From Microbacterium sp. T32 (lineage in GTDB: Bacteria > Actinomycetota > Actinomycetes > Actinomycetales > Microbacteriaceae), in NCBI RefSeq assembly GCF_001619615.1, contig NZ_LQQP01000032.1:1-37911 (forward strand): a DNA stretch of 37,911 nt. The letters run 5' to 3'. Shown piece after piece: positions 17,415 through 28,274 of the stretch. The translations under genes and the position numbers were made by a program. The notes beneath the pieces were generated by a model that made no database searches, had not been told where the DNA came from, and saw only the letters and a program-made list of their open reading frames with translations. Within the stretch, counting starts at the first letter, position 1. Every line of letters starts with the position of its first letter.

Positions 17415-17880
17415 CCTGAGCGCGCTGGATCGCCGCGATGAGGCGGTCCGGCGTCCGGGTGGACACCACCCACGACGGGGTCGGATCATCGGGATCGGTC
17501 ACGGGAATCGTGACGATCCCGTCGATCCCGCCCCGGATGAGGTGCCAGGCCCGCCGGTCGAGACCACTCCCGCGGGCGGTACGCGCCTCCTCCGCCACGA
17601 CGCCCGAGGGCACCCCCAGCAGATCGACCGGGATGTGCGCCCGCCCGGCCCGCAACTCCCCGTCGCGAACCTCGACGACGGGGGAGAGGGCGACCAGCGC
17701 CGCCACGATGCCGACGGACACCAGCAGTCCGATCACGAGCGCCAGCGTCGTGTCGACAGGCGTGAACACGAGGGCTGCCATCGGCCCGCAGACCGCCGCC
17801 GCGACGAGCGCCCAGAGCGACGGACTCAGGCGTTCGCGGTACTCGATTCCGGTGCGGATGCCGCACCCCCTCTTCTGCAT
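17389..17880 (-). CDS. DUF3093 family membrane protein
   Basis: 163 residues. The typical start YRERLSPSLW is followed by two adjacent hydrophobic helices (LWALVAAAVCGPMAALVF and LALVIGLLVSVGIVAALVAL) and a cytoplasmic C-terminal domain with VVEVRDGELRAGRAHIPVD and WVVSTRTPDRLIAAI. Function unknown; small actinobacterial inner-membrane family, commonly next to dut and DUF4193. ATG 17880 is only 12 bp from the divergent dut start, so the dut promoter must lie inside this gene's 5' end. Its 3' end overlaps the DUF4193 gene. Confidence 0.85.
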   Translation of the reverse strand: MQKRGCGIRTGIEYRERLSPSLWALVAAAVCGPMAALVFTPVDTTLALVIGLLVSVGIVAALVALSPVVEVRDGELRAGRAHIPVDLLGVPSGVVAEEARTARGSGLDRRAWHLIRGGIDGIVTIPVTDPDDPTPSWVVSTRTPDRLIAAIQRAQVRLRTPRR

Positions 17881-17886
17881 TACCCT
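17881..17886 (+). promoter_or_regulatory. -10 box of dut (leaderless type)
   Basis: TACCCT, immediately after the DUF3093 start codon on the other strand and exactly 6 bases before GTG 17893. Confidence 0.5.
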
Positions 17887-17892
17887 CGTGGG

Positions 17893-18348
17893 GTGACCGA
17901 AACGGTGGACGTCCTCATTGTCGCATCCGAGCCCCCGGTCTTCGCCCACCCCGGCGACGCCGGAGCCGACCTCGTAGCCGCGGAAGCGGTCCGACTGGAG
18001 CCCGGCCGTCGCGCCCTCGTCTCCACCGGTGTGCGCATCGCGCTGCCGGACGGGTACGCCGCGTTCGTCGTTCCCCGCAGCGGCCTCGCCGCCAAGCACG
18101 GCATCACGATCGTGAATTCCCCGGGAACGATCGACGCGGGCTACCGTGGCGAGATCAAGGTGGCACTGCTCAATACCGACCTCGACGAGGCCTACGAGAT
18201 AGCGGTCGGGGACCGCATCGCGCAGCTCATCGTCATGCCTGTTCCGCCCGTCCGCTTCCTCCCCGTCGACGACCTTCCCGACAGCGTGCGGGGCGAGGGC
18301 GGATTCGGATCCAGCGGCTACCAGACCTCTTCAGGGAGCACCCGATGA
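17893..18348 (+). CDS. dut: dUTP diphosphatase (dUTPase)
   Basis: 151 residues, homotrimeric dUTPase that converts dUTP to dUMP and PPi and so keeps uracil out of DNA. The five family motifs are visible: HPGDAGADL; PRSGLAAKHGI; NSPGTIDAGYRGEIKVALLN; GDRIAQLIVMP; and the C-terminal GEGGFGSSGY arm that closes over the active site. The GTG start is 6 bases after TACCCT, suggesting a leaderless transcript. First gene of a three-gene run with DUF3710 and DUF3159, each overlapping the next by 4 bases (ATGA). Confidence 0.96.
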   Translation: MTETVDVLIVASEPPVFAHPGDAGADLVAAEAVRLEPGRRALVSTGVRIALPDGYAAFVVPRSGLAAKHGITIVNSPGTIDAGYRGEIKVALLNTDLDEAYEIAVGDRIAQLIVMPVPPVRFLPVDDLPDSVRGEGGFGSSGYQTSSGSTR

Positions 18349-18965
18349 CCGACGACGCCCAGCCGCAGACCGATCAGGAGATCGAGGCGGCGCCTGCCCC
18401 CAAGAGCGGACCGGTGGATCGACAGACGGCCGGACCTTTCGACGAGTCCGAGGCGAACGCCGTCCGCCCCTACATCGATCTGGGCGGCATCAAGATCCTC
18501 CCGCGCGAGGGCCTGAACCTCCGCCTCGAGGTCGAGGAGCAGACCCAGCGCATCGTCGCCGTCGGCCTCGACTACGCCGAGTCCACTCTGCAGGTGCAGC
18601 CCTTCGCCGCGCCGCGTTCGAGCGGCCTGTGGGAGGAGACCCGCGAGCAGATCCGGCAGCAGGTGAAACAGCAGGGCGGTCGCGTGGAGGAGCGCGAAGG
18701 GCCCCTCGGCCCCGAGCTCCTCGCCGAGGTGCCGGTCGTGGCGGGCCCGGACGGCGCCACCAAGCGCCTCGCCCGGTTCGTCGGCGTGGACGGCCCGCGC
18801 TGGTTCCTCCGCGGCGTGATCGGGGGAGCCGCGACCTCCGATGTCGAGGCTGCCACCGCGGTGGAAGACCTGTTCCGCTCGATCGTCGTCGTGCGCGGCG
18901 GATCGCCCATGCCCCCGCGCGATCTGATCCCGCTCCGGATGCCGACCACCCCCGGCACGGCATGA
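18345..18965 (+). CDS. DUF3710 family protein
   Basis: 206 residues. Actinobacterial family of unknown function, regularly downstream of dut. Recognisable segments: YIDLGGIKILPREGLNLRLEVEEQTQRIVAV, LQVQPFAAPRSSGLWEETREQI, and GVDGPRWFLRGVI. The N-terminal 35 residues are disordered, Asp/Pro-rich. No membrane segment or catalytic motif. ATG overlaps the dut stop and its own stop overlaps the DUF3159 start, so the three are translationally coupled. Confidence 0.9.
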   Translation: MTDDAQPQTDQEIEAAPAPKSGPVDRQTAGPFDESEANAVRPYIDLGGIKILPREGLNLRLEVEEQTQRIVAVGLDYAESTLQVQPFAAPRSSGLWEETREQIRQQVKQQGGRVEEREGPLGPELLAEVPVVAGPDGATKRLARFVGVDGPRWFLRGVIGGAATSDVEAATAVEDLFRSIVVVRGGSPMPPRDLIPLRMPTTPGTA

Positions 18966-19711
18966 CCGAGCCGGCGCGACCCGACGACGCCGACCGCGTC
19001 CCGCTCGAGCCGCCCTCCGCGGCCGACAGCCTCTCCGCGGCGCTGGGCGATGCCGCCCGCCGCGCGGGCCTGGACCCGGCGAAGCACTCCTCGACCGGCG
19101 CGGCCGTCTGGGCCGCGATGGGCGGGTGGCGCGGCATCCTGGAATCCGTCCTGCCGTCGCTCGCATTCGTGGTGCTGTTCACCATCACCAACGACCCGGA
19201 GACCCGCCAGGGCAACCTCCTCCTGAGTCTCGGCGTCTCGGTCGGCCTCGCGCTCGTCTTCACGATCGCGCGGCTCGTGGCGAAGTCGCCGCCGAGCGCC
19301 GCGATCGGCGGACTTCTCGCGACCGTGGCCGCGGCCGTCCTGACGCTGTTCACGGGGCGCGGCCAGGACAACTTCGTCTTCGGCTTCTTCACGAACGGCG
19401 CCTATGGCGCCGCGTTCCTCGTGTCGGTCCTCGTGGGCTGGCCGCTGATCGGCCTCATCGCGGGATACCTGCTCGGCGAGGGGACGGCCTGGCGCACCGA
19501 CAAGCGCAAGCGGCGCGTGTACTCCCTGCTGTCGCTCGGATGGGCGGCGCTGTTCGCCGCGCGCCTCATCGTCCAGCTGCCGCTCTACTTCGCCGGCGAC
19601 GTCACGGCGCTCGGGACGCTCAAGATCGTCATGGGACTGCCGCTTTTCGCCCCCATGGTCGCGGTCACGTGGCTCGCCGTGCGCGCTCTCTCCCCGAAGC
19701 GCGAGTCCTGA
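18962..19711 (+). CDS. DUF3159 family membrane protein
   Basis: 249 residues with about five to six hydrophobic helices, starting at ESVLPSLAFVVLFTI. Family hallmarks: GGWRGILESVLPSLAFV near the N-terminus and GRGQDNFVFGFFTNGAYGAAFLVS in the middle. Actinobacterial inner-membrane protein, function unknown; its partners dut and DUF3710 are conserved neighbours. Ends only 3 bases before the AT-rich palindrome in front of acnA. Confidence 0.88.
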   Translation: MTEPARPDDADRVPLEPPSAADSLSAALGDAARRAGLDPAKHSSTGAAVWAAMGGWRGILESVLPSLAFVVLFTITNDPETRQGNLLLSLGVSVGLALVFTIARLVAKSPPSAAIGGLLATVAAAVLTLFTGRGQDNFVFGFFTNGAYGAAFLVSVLVGWPLIGLIAGYLLGEGTAWRTDKRKRRVYSLLSLGWAALFAARLIVQLPLYFAGDVTALGTLKIVMGLPLFAPMVAVTWLAVRALSPKRES

Positions 19712-19714
19712 TAT

Positions 19715-19738
19715 ATTTATCTTGATATCAAGATAAAT
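19715..19738. promoter_or_regulatory. Perfect 24-bp palindrome upstream of acnA (MarR-type operator)
   Basis: Perfectly self-complementary around 19726/19727 with core TCTTGATATCAAGA, AT-rich in a roughly 70% GC region. Size and symmetry fit MarR-family operators. In Streptomyces coelicolor the MarR protein TamR controls the aconitase gene, which makes a TamR-like regulator of acnA the leading guess. No T-tract or GC stem, so not a terminator. Confidence 0.6.
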
Positions 19739-19847
19739 CCCCCTCCCCGCACGGTTAGGTCGGCCTTCCTGGCATCCTCCGAACCGCGAGGGGAAAATGG
19801 GGGATGGCGGGCCGACGCCTGCGCATTCGCCGACGAAGGAGACGATC

Positions 19848-22682
<2,835 letters not shown>

Positions 22683-22692
22683 CCCCGCCTCG

Positions 22693-22728
22693 ACCGCGCC
22701 CCGGGAGCCTCGGCCCCCGGGGCGCGGT
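22693..22728. terminator. GC hairpin terminator after acnA
   Basis: Perfect arms 22693-22705 and 22716-22728 (accgcgccccggg / cccggggcgcggt), 10-base loop, 10 bases after the acnA stop. Confidence 0.8.
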
Positions 22729-22795
22729 TGCGTTTCCCGACACCATCGATCGCTCGCTGGCAAGCCATTGCCGGGCCCTCTCCGGGCGCCGAGAC

Positions 22796-22801
22796 TAGAA
22801 T
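22796..22801 (+). promoter_or_regulatory. -10 box of dxs
   Basis: TAGAAT, 45 bases before the dxs start. The nearest -35-like TTGCCG (22768) is 22 bases away, too far to be convincing. Confidence 0.4.
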
Positions 22802-22846
22802 CGACAGACGCGCAGAACTGTGTGCGCACCGCACGAGAGGAGTCAC

Positions 22847-24796
22847 ATGGCTCTCCTACCCGGCATCCACGGTCCCCGTGACCTCGACGGTCTCACCCCC
22901 GATCAGCTGCGACAGCTCGCGGCCGAGATCCGCTCGTTCCTCGTCGAGAACGTCGCCCGCACCGGCGGTCACCTCGGCCCCAACCTCGGCGTCGTCGAGC
23001 TGACGATCGCCCTCCACCGCGTTTTCGACTCGCCGGCCGACCCGATCATCTTCGACACCGGCCACCAGTCGTACGTGCACAAGATCCTCACCGGCCGTCA
23101 GGACTTCGCGAACCTGCGATCACGCGGTGGCCTCGCCGGTTACCCGCAGCGCTCCGAGAGCGAGCACGACATCGTCGAGTCCTCGCACGCGTCGAGTTCG
23201 CTGAGCTGGGCCGACGGCGTCTCGCGGGCGTTCACCCGGACGGGCCGCAAGGACCGCCACGTCGTCGCCGTCGTCGGTGACGGCGCGCTCACCGGCGGCA
23301 TGACGTGGGAGGCGCTGAACAACATCAGCGACGACAACGACCGCAACCTCGTCATCGTCGTCAACGACAACGGCCGTTCCTACGCGCCGACGATCGGCGG
23401 CATGGCCCGTTACCTGAACCGCGTGCGCACGAACGAGGCGTACCGGCACCTCCACCGCAGCTCCGACACGCTGTTCCGGCGCCTCGGCCCCGCGGCCCGC
23501 GCCGTCTACCGCGGCGTGCGCGGCGGCACGCACGGCTTCCTGTCGCGCTTCACGAACAACGAGGCGCTGTACAGCAACCTCGACATCAAGTACCTCGGCC
23601 CCATCGACGGGCACGACTTCGAGTCGCTGATCGAAACGCTCGAGCTGGCGAAGTCCTACGGCGCGCCGGTCATCGTGCACGCCATCACCGACAAGGGAAG
23701 CGGCTACGCCCCCGCGCTCAGCGACAAAGCCGACCAGTTCCACGCCGTCGGCAAGATCGACCCGATCACGGGCGAGGCTCTCGGCTCGGGCGGCGGTCCC
23801 CAGTGGACCGATGTGTTCGCCGAGGAACTCACCGCGGTGGGGGCCGAACGCGACGACGTCATCGCGATGACGGCCGCGATGCTGCGTCCCACGGGCCTGC
23901 AGTCCTTCGCCGAACGCTTCCCGGAGCGCGTGTACGACGTCGGCATCGCCGAGCAGCACGCGGTCGCTTCGGCCGCGGGCCTGGCGTTCGGCGGCCTGCA
24001 CCCGGTCGTCGCGATCTACGCGACGTTCATGAACCGCGCGTTCGACCAGGTCATGATGGATGTCGCCCTGCACAAGGCCGGCGTCACGTTCGTGCTCGAC
24101 CGCGCCGGCGTGACCGGCCCCGACGGCCCCAGCCACCACGGGATCTGGGACCTCGCGATGCTGCAGCTGGTCCCCGGCATCCGGATCGCCGCTCCGCGCG
24201 ACGCCACGCGCCTGCGCGAGGAGTTCCGCGAGGCCGTCGCCGTCAGTGACGCCCCCACGGTCGTGCGCTACCCGAAGGGCGGTGTCCCCGCCGACCTCGA
24301 CGCGATCGAGCGTCTGACCGACGGCGTCGACGTCCTGGCCCGCGGCACCTCCGACGACGTGCTGCTCGTCGGCATCGGCCCGATGGTCCACCTCGCGATG
24401 GAGGTCGCCGAGCGGCTGCGCGCGCAGGGCATCGGCGCCACGGTCGTCGACCCCCGCTGGGCGATCCCCGTACAGCCGTCGATCGTCGACCTCGCGCGCG
24501 AGCACCGGCTCGTGATCACGATCGAGGACGGCATCCGCGTCGGTGGCGTCGGCACGCGCGTCCGCCAGGTCCTCCGCGAGGCGGGCGTCGACACGGCCGT
24601 CGACGAGCTCGGCATCCCGGACGAGTTCATCGACCACGCCACGCGCGAACAGATCCTCGAGGATGCCGGACTCACGGCATCCAAGATCGCCCATGACGTC
24701 GTGGCCCAGGTGCTCGGCACGCGCATCCCGATGGCGCGTCAGACGCCCACGGGCGTGATCCCGACGCTGGAGGAGTGGGAGAAGACCCGCCCGTAG
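22847..24796 (+). CDS. dxs: 1-deoxy-D-xylulose-5-phosphate synthase
   Basis: 649 residues. Thiamine-diphosphate enzyme that condenses pyruvate with glyceraldehyde 3-phosphate, the first step of the MEP isoprenoid pathway. Visible: TGHQSYVHKILTGR (cofactor His), the ThDP motif VVGDGALTGGMTWEALNN, catalytic Glu region DVGIAEQHAV, DRAGVTGPDGPSHHG, and the C-terminal transketolase domain RLVITIEDGIRVGG. GAGAGGAG 5 bases before ATG 22847 fixes the start. Flanked on both sides by strong hairpins, so transcribed alone. Confidence 0.97.
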   Translation: MALLPGIHGPRDLDGLTPDQLRQLAAEIRSFLVENVARTGGHLGPNLGVVELTIALHRVFDSPADPIIFDTGHQSYVHKILTGRQDFANLRSRGGLAGYPQRSESEHDIVESSHASSSLSWADGVSRAFTRTGRKDRHVVAVVGDGALTGGMTWEALNNISDDNDRNLVIVVNDNGRSYAPTIGGMARYLNRVRTNEAYRHLHRSSDTLFRRLGPAARAVYRGVRGGTHGFLSRFTNNEALYSNLDIKYLGPIDGHDFESLIETLELAKSYGAPVIVHAITDKGSGYAPALSDKADQFHAVGKIDPITGEALGSGGGPQWTDVFAEELTAVGAERDDVIAMTAAMLRPTGLQSFAERFPERVYDVGIAEQHAVASAAGLAFGGLHPVVAIYATFMNRAFDQVMMDVALHKAGVTFVLDRAGVTGPDGPSHHGIWDLAMLQLVPGIRIAAPRDATRLREEFREAVAVSDAPTVVRYPKGGVPADLDAIERLTDGVDVLARGTSDDVLLVGIGPMVHLAMEVAERLRAQGIGATVVDPRWAIPVQPSIVDLAREHRLVITIEDGIRVGGVGTRVRQVLREAGVDTAVDELGIPDEFIDHATREQILEDAGLTASKIAHDVVAQVLGTRIPMARQTPTGVIPTLEEWEKTRP

Positions 24797-24807
24797 GTCC
24801 CGCACGT

Positions 24808-24849
24808 ACGACAGCGGCGCCGCCCCCTCGGGGACGGCGCCGCTGTCGT
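24808..24849. terminator. Strong bidirectional terminator between dxs and the FadB-like gene
   Basis: Perfect 15-bp arms 24808-24822 and 24835-24849 (acgacagcggcgccg / cggcgccgctgtcgt) around a 12-base loop that itself can pair (cccc/gggg). Sits between convergent stop codons. Confidence 0.85.
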
Positions 24850-24859
24850 GTTCCGGCTC

Positions 24860-26998
24860 TCAGCCGCCGATGCCGCGGATCGGCGGGTGGTGGAACGTGT
24901 CGCCGAAGGCGCGCTCCGACGCCCCCTCGCGGTCGAGGTAGGGCGAGGCCCCACCGTCGATGAACGGCCAGCCCGCGCCGAGGATGAGGCACAGGTCGAT
25001 GTCCTGCACCTCGGGCACCACACCCTCATCGAGCATGATCTTGATCTCCTGCGCCAGACCGTCCTGCACGCGGGCGAGGATCGTCTCGGGCGCGACCGGC
25101 GTCTTGCCGGTGACGAGCACCTTCTGCGCCGCCTTCGTCCAGCCGGTGACGCGGCCGCCCTTGTCCTTCTCGACGACCTCGGGCAGCGCCGCGAGCTCGT
25201 GGAAGTTCTCGGACGCGAAGAAGCGCTCCGGGAACGCCCCCGCCATCGTGTCCTGCACGTGCGCGGCGACCTTCCAGCCGACGAGGTCGATGAGCTGGAA
25301 CGGCCCCATGGGCAGCCCGAGCGGCGCGAACGCCTTCTCCACGACGGGGAGCGGGGTGCCCTCGTACACCGCCCGCGCAGCCTCGCCCATGACCTTCGCC
25401 AGCAGGCGGTTGACGACGAACCCCGGGGCGTCCGCGGTCAGCACGGCGTTCTTGCCGAGGCCCTTGGCCACGACGAACGCCGTCGACAGCGCGGCGTCGG
25501 AGGTGGCATCCGTCTTCACGACCTCGATGAGCGGCATGACAGCGACGGGGTTGAAGAAGTGGAAGCCGACGAGTCGCTCGGGGTGCTCGAGCGCCGAACC
25601 GATCTCGGCGACCGACAGCGACGAGGTGTTGGTGGCGAGGATCGTGTCCTCGGCGACGATCTTCTCGATCGCGGAGAACACCTCCTGCTTGACGCCCACC
25701 TCCTCGAACACGGCCTCGATCACGAAGTCGCAGTCGGCGAACTCGCCGCGGTCGGTCGTGCCGTGCACGAGGGCGCGCAGCTGGTTGGCGGTGTCGGCGT
25801 CGAGCCGGCCCTTCGCCTCGAGCTTGCCGATCTCCTCGCGGATGGATGCCACGCCCTTATCGACGCGTCCCTGATCGAGGTCGGTGATGACCACGGGCAC
25901 CCGCAGCTTCCGCACGAACAGCAGCGCGAACTGCGAGGCCATGAGACCCGCGCCGATCACGCCGACCTTGGTGACCTTCTTCGCGAGCGTCTTGTCGGGG
26001 GCGCCGACCGGCCGCTTCGCGCGCTTCTGCACGAGGTCGAAGGCATACATGGATGCCGCGAACTGGTCGCCCGCGATGAGGTCGGCGAGCGCCTCGTCCT
26101 CGCGGGCGAAGCCCTCGGCCTTCGTGCCGCTCTTGGCCTTGTCGAGCAGATCGAGCGCGACGTAGGGCGAGCGGGGGACCGTGCCGATCTTGGACTCGAG
26201 CATGCCGCGCGCGACCTTGATCGCGATCGGCCACTTCGTCAGGCGCTCGATCTTGCCGGGCTCGTTCTTCCGCTCGACCTTGATGCGACCGGTGAGGACG
26301 CCGTCGACCCAGCGGAGCGAGTCCTCGAGGTAGGACGCCGCCGGGAAGATGGCATCCATGATCCCGAGGTCGAAGGCCTGCTGGGGCTTGAGCATCCGGT
26401 TCTGCTTGAGCGGGTTCGACACGACGACCTCGAGCGCGTTCTCGATGCCGATGAGGTTCGGCAGCAGGTACGCGCCACCCCAGCCGGGGATGATGCCGAG
26501 GAACACCTCAGGCAGCGCGATCGCGGCGGCGGAGGCGTCGACCGTCCGGTAGGTCGAGTTCAGCGCAATCTCGAGACCGCCGCCGAGGGCGAGGCCGTTG
26601 ACGAACGCGAACGACGGGACGCCGAGTTCGGACAGCGAGCCGAGCACCTGGTGACCGCGCTGGGCGATGAGTCGCGCGACCTCCTTCGACGGCAGGTTCG
26701 CGACCTCGGAGAGGTCGGCGCCGGCGGCCAGGATGTACTGCTTCCCGGTGATCGCGACGGCGTGGATCTCGCCGGCGGCGGCCCGCTGCTTCAACGTCGC
26801 GAGCGTGCGATCGAGCTCCGCGAGGGTCGCGGGACCCAGCGTGTTGGGGCGGGTGTGGTCGCGGCCGTTGTCGAGCGTCACGAGTGCGACGACGTTGCCC
26901 GAGGGCAGGCGCACGTCGCGGACGGGGGAGTGCGTCACGACCTCGTCGGCGCTCAGTCCGTCGAGGGGCGAGAAATCGATCGCGGAGTAATCGGTCAC
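24860..26998 (-). CDS. Multifunctional enoyl-CoA hydratase / 3-hydroxyacyl-CoA dehydrogenase (FadB/FadJ type)
   Basis: 712 residues, the trifunctional-enzyme alpha subunit of fatty acid beta-oxidation. N-terminal crotonase domain: oxyanion-hole segments AVAITGKQYILAAGADLSE and GLALGGGLEIAL, with the two hydratase glutamates in GGGLEIAL and LPEVFLGIIPGWGG. Dehydrogenase domain: NAD motif VGVIGAGLMASQFALLF, catalytic His in GFHFFNPVAVMPLIEVV, then APGFVVNRLL. GTG 26998 overlaps the thiolase stop (GTGA 26998-26995), the same coupling as lpdA/pepA. Together with the thiolase it completes one round of beta-oxidation after the acyl-CoA dehydrogenase step. Confidence 0.93.
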   Translation of the reverse strand: MTDYSAIDFSPLDGLSADEVVTHSPVRDVRLPSGNVVALVTLDNGRDHTRPNTLGPATLAELDRTLATLKQRAAAGEIHAVAITGKQYILAAGADLSEVANLPSKEVARLIAQRGHQVLGSLSELGVPSFAFVNGLALGGGLEIALNSTYRTVDASAAAIALPEVFLGIIPGWGGAYLLPNLIGIENALEVVVSNPLKQNRMLKPQQAFDLGIMDAIFPAASYLEDSLRWVDGVLTGRIKVERKNEPGKIERLTKWPIAIKVARGMLESKIGTVPRSPYVALDLLDKAKSGTKAEGFAREDEALADLIAGDQFAASMYAFDLVQKRAKRPVGAPDKTLAKKVTKVGVIGAGLMASQFALLFVRKLRVPVVITDLDQGRVDKGVASIREEIGKLEAKGRLDADTANQLRALVHGTTDRGEFADCDFVIEAVFEEVGVKQEVFSAIEKIVAEDTILATNTSSLSVAEIGSALEHPERLVGFHFFNPVAVMPLIEVVKTDATSDAALSTAFVVAKGLGKNAVLTADAPGFVVNRLLAKVMGEAARAVYEGTPLPVVEKAFAPLGLPMGPFQLIDLVGWKVAAHVQDTMAGAFPERFFASENFHELAALPEVVEKDKGGRVTGWTKAAQKVLVTGKTPVAPETILARVQDGLAQEIKIMLDEGVVPEVQDIDLCLILGAGWPFIDGGASPYLDREGASERAFGDTFHHPPIRGIGG

Positions 26999-28203
26999 TT
27001 GCGCTTCTTCTTTCCGTCGAAGAACGGGTTCTCCCAGATCACCGAACCGCCCTGGCCGAGACCGACGCACATGGCCGTGAGGCCGTACCGCACGTCGGGA
27101 CGCTCGGCGAAGTGCGCGGCGAGCTGGATCATGAGACGGACACCGGATGCCGCGAGCGGGTGGCCGAGCGCGATCGCGCCGCCCCACGGGTTCACGCGCG
27201 GGTCGTCGTCGGCGATGCCGAAGTGGTCGAGCAGCGAGATGACCTGGATCGCGAAGGCCTCATTGAGCTCGAACAGACCGATGTCGTCGATCGTGAGCCC
27301 GGCCTTCTTGAGCGCCTTCTCGGTGGAGGGGATCGGGCCGATGCCCATGATCTCGGGCTGCACGCCGGCGAACGCGAACGAGACCATCCGCATCTTGGGG
27401 GTGAGACCGAACTCCTTCACGGCGTCGGAGCCCGCGAGCAGGCTGATCGTCGCCCCGTCCGTGAGCGGCGAGGACGTTCCGGCGGTCACGCGACCGTGCG
27501 GACGGAACGGCGTCTTGAGGGATGCCAGACCCTCGAGGGTCGTCTCGGGGCGGCGCCCCTCGTCCTCGGTGGCGAGGCCCCAGGCGCCCTCGGCGTCCTT
27601 GATCGCGACCGAGACGAGGTCGGGCTGGAACTTGCCGGCCTCGTACGCGGCCTGCGCCTTGTGCTGGCTGGCCATGCCGAACCGGTCCGCACGCTCCTTC
27701 GTGAGGTGCGGGAAGCGGTCGTGGATGCGCTCGGCGGTGACGCCCATGTTCAATGCACCCGGGTCGACGAGCTTTTCGGCGACGAAGCGCGGGTTCGGGT
27801 CGGCGTTCGCCCCGATGGGGTGCCGGCCCATGTGCTCGACACCGCCCGCGAGGGCGAGGTCGTACATGCCGACACCGATCGAGGCGCCCATCGTGGTGAC
27901 GCTCGTCATCGCACCGGCGCACATGCGCTCGACCGCGAGTCCCGGCACCGTCATCGGGAGACCCGCGAGGATCGCCGCCGTGCGTCCGAGGGTGAGGCCC
28001 TGGTCACCGGTCTGCGACGTCGCGGCGATGGCCACGTCGTCGATCCGGTCCTTCGGCACGTCGCCGTTGCGCTCCATCAACCCGATGATCGCCTTGACGA
28101 CCAGGTCGTCCGCGCGGGTGTTCCAGTACATGCCCTTCTCGCCGGCGCGCCCGAAAGGGGTGCGCATACCGTCGACGAAGAAGACGTCCGACATCTCGGC
28201 CAC
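26995..28203 (-). CDS. Acetyl-CoA C-acyltransferase (thiolase)
   Basis: 402 residues, beta-oxidation thiolase (FadA-like) that cleaves 3-ketoacyl-CoA. The nucleophile Cys95 is in VERMCAGAMTS; the His of NEAFAIQ/GGAIALGHPLAASG and the second Cys in AMCVGLGQGG complete the active site. GTG 28203 is preferred over ATG 28194 because GGAGG lies 5 bases before it. A TANNNT -10 (TAGGCT, 28236-28231 on the minus strand) is well placed upstream. Partner of the FadB-like protein encoded next. Confidence 0.94.
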   Translation of the reverse strand: MAEMSDVFFVDGMRTPFGRAGEKGMYWNTRADDLVVKAIIGLMERNGDVPKDRIDDVAIAATSQTGDQGLTLGRTAAILAGLPMTVPGLAVERMCAGAMTSVTTMGASIGVGMYDLALAGGVEHMGRHPIGANADPNPRFVAEKLVDPGALNMGVTAERIHDRFPHLTKERADRFGMASQHKAQAAYEAGKFQPDLVSVAIKDAEGAWGLATEDEGRRPETTLEGLASLKTPFRPHGRVTAGTSSPLTDGATISLLAGSDAVKEFGLTPKMRMVSFAFAGVQPEIMGIGPIPSTEKALKKAGLTIDDIGLFELNEAFAIQVISLLDHFGIADDDPRVNPWGGAIALGHPLAASGVRLMIQLAAHFAERPDVRYGLTAMCVGLGQGGSVIWENPFFDGKKKRK

Positions 28204-28274
28204 TCTGCCTCCATTGTTTGGGATGCAGCCAGCCTAGGAAACGCGCCGCGGCGCGAAGAATCGGTTGTCCGAAC

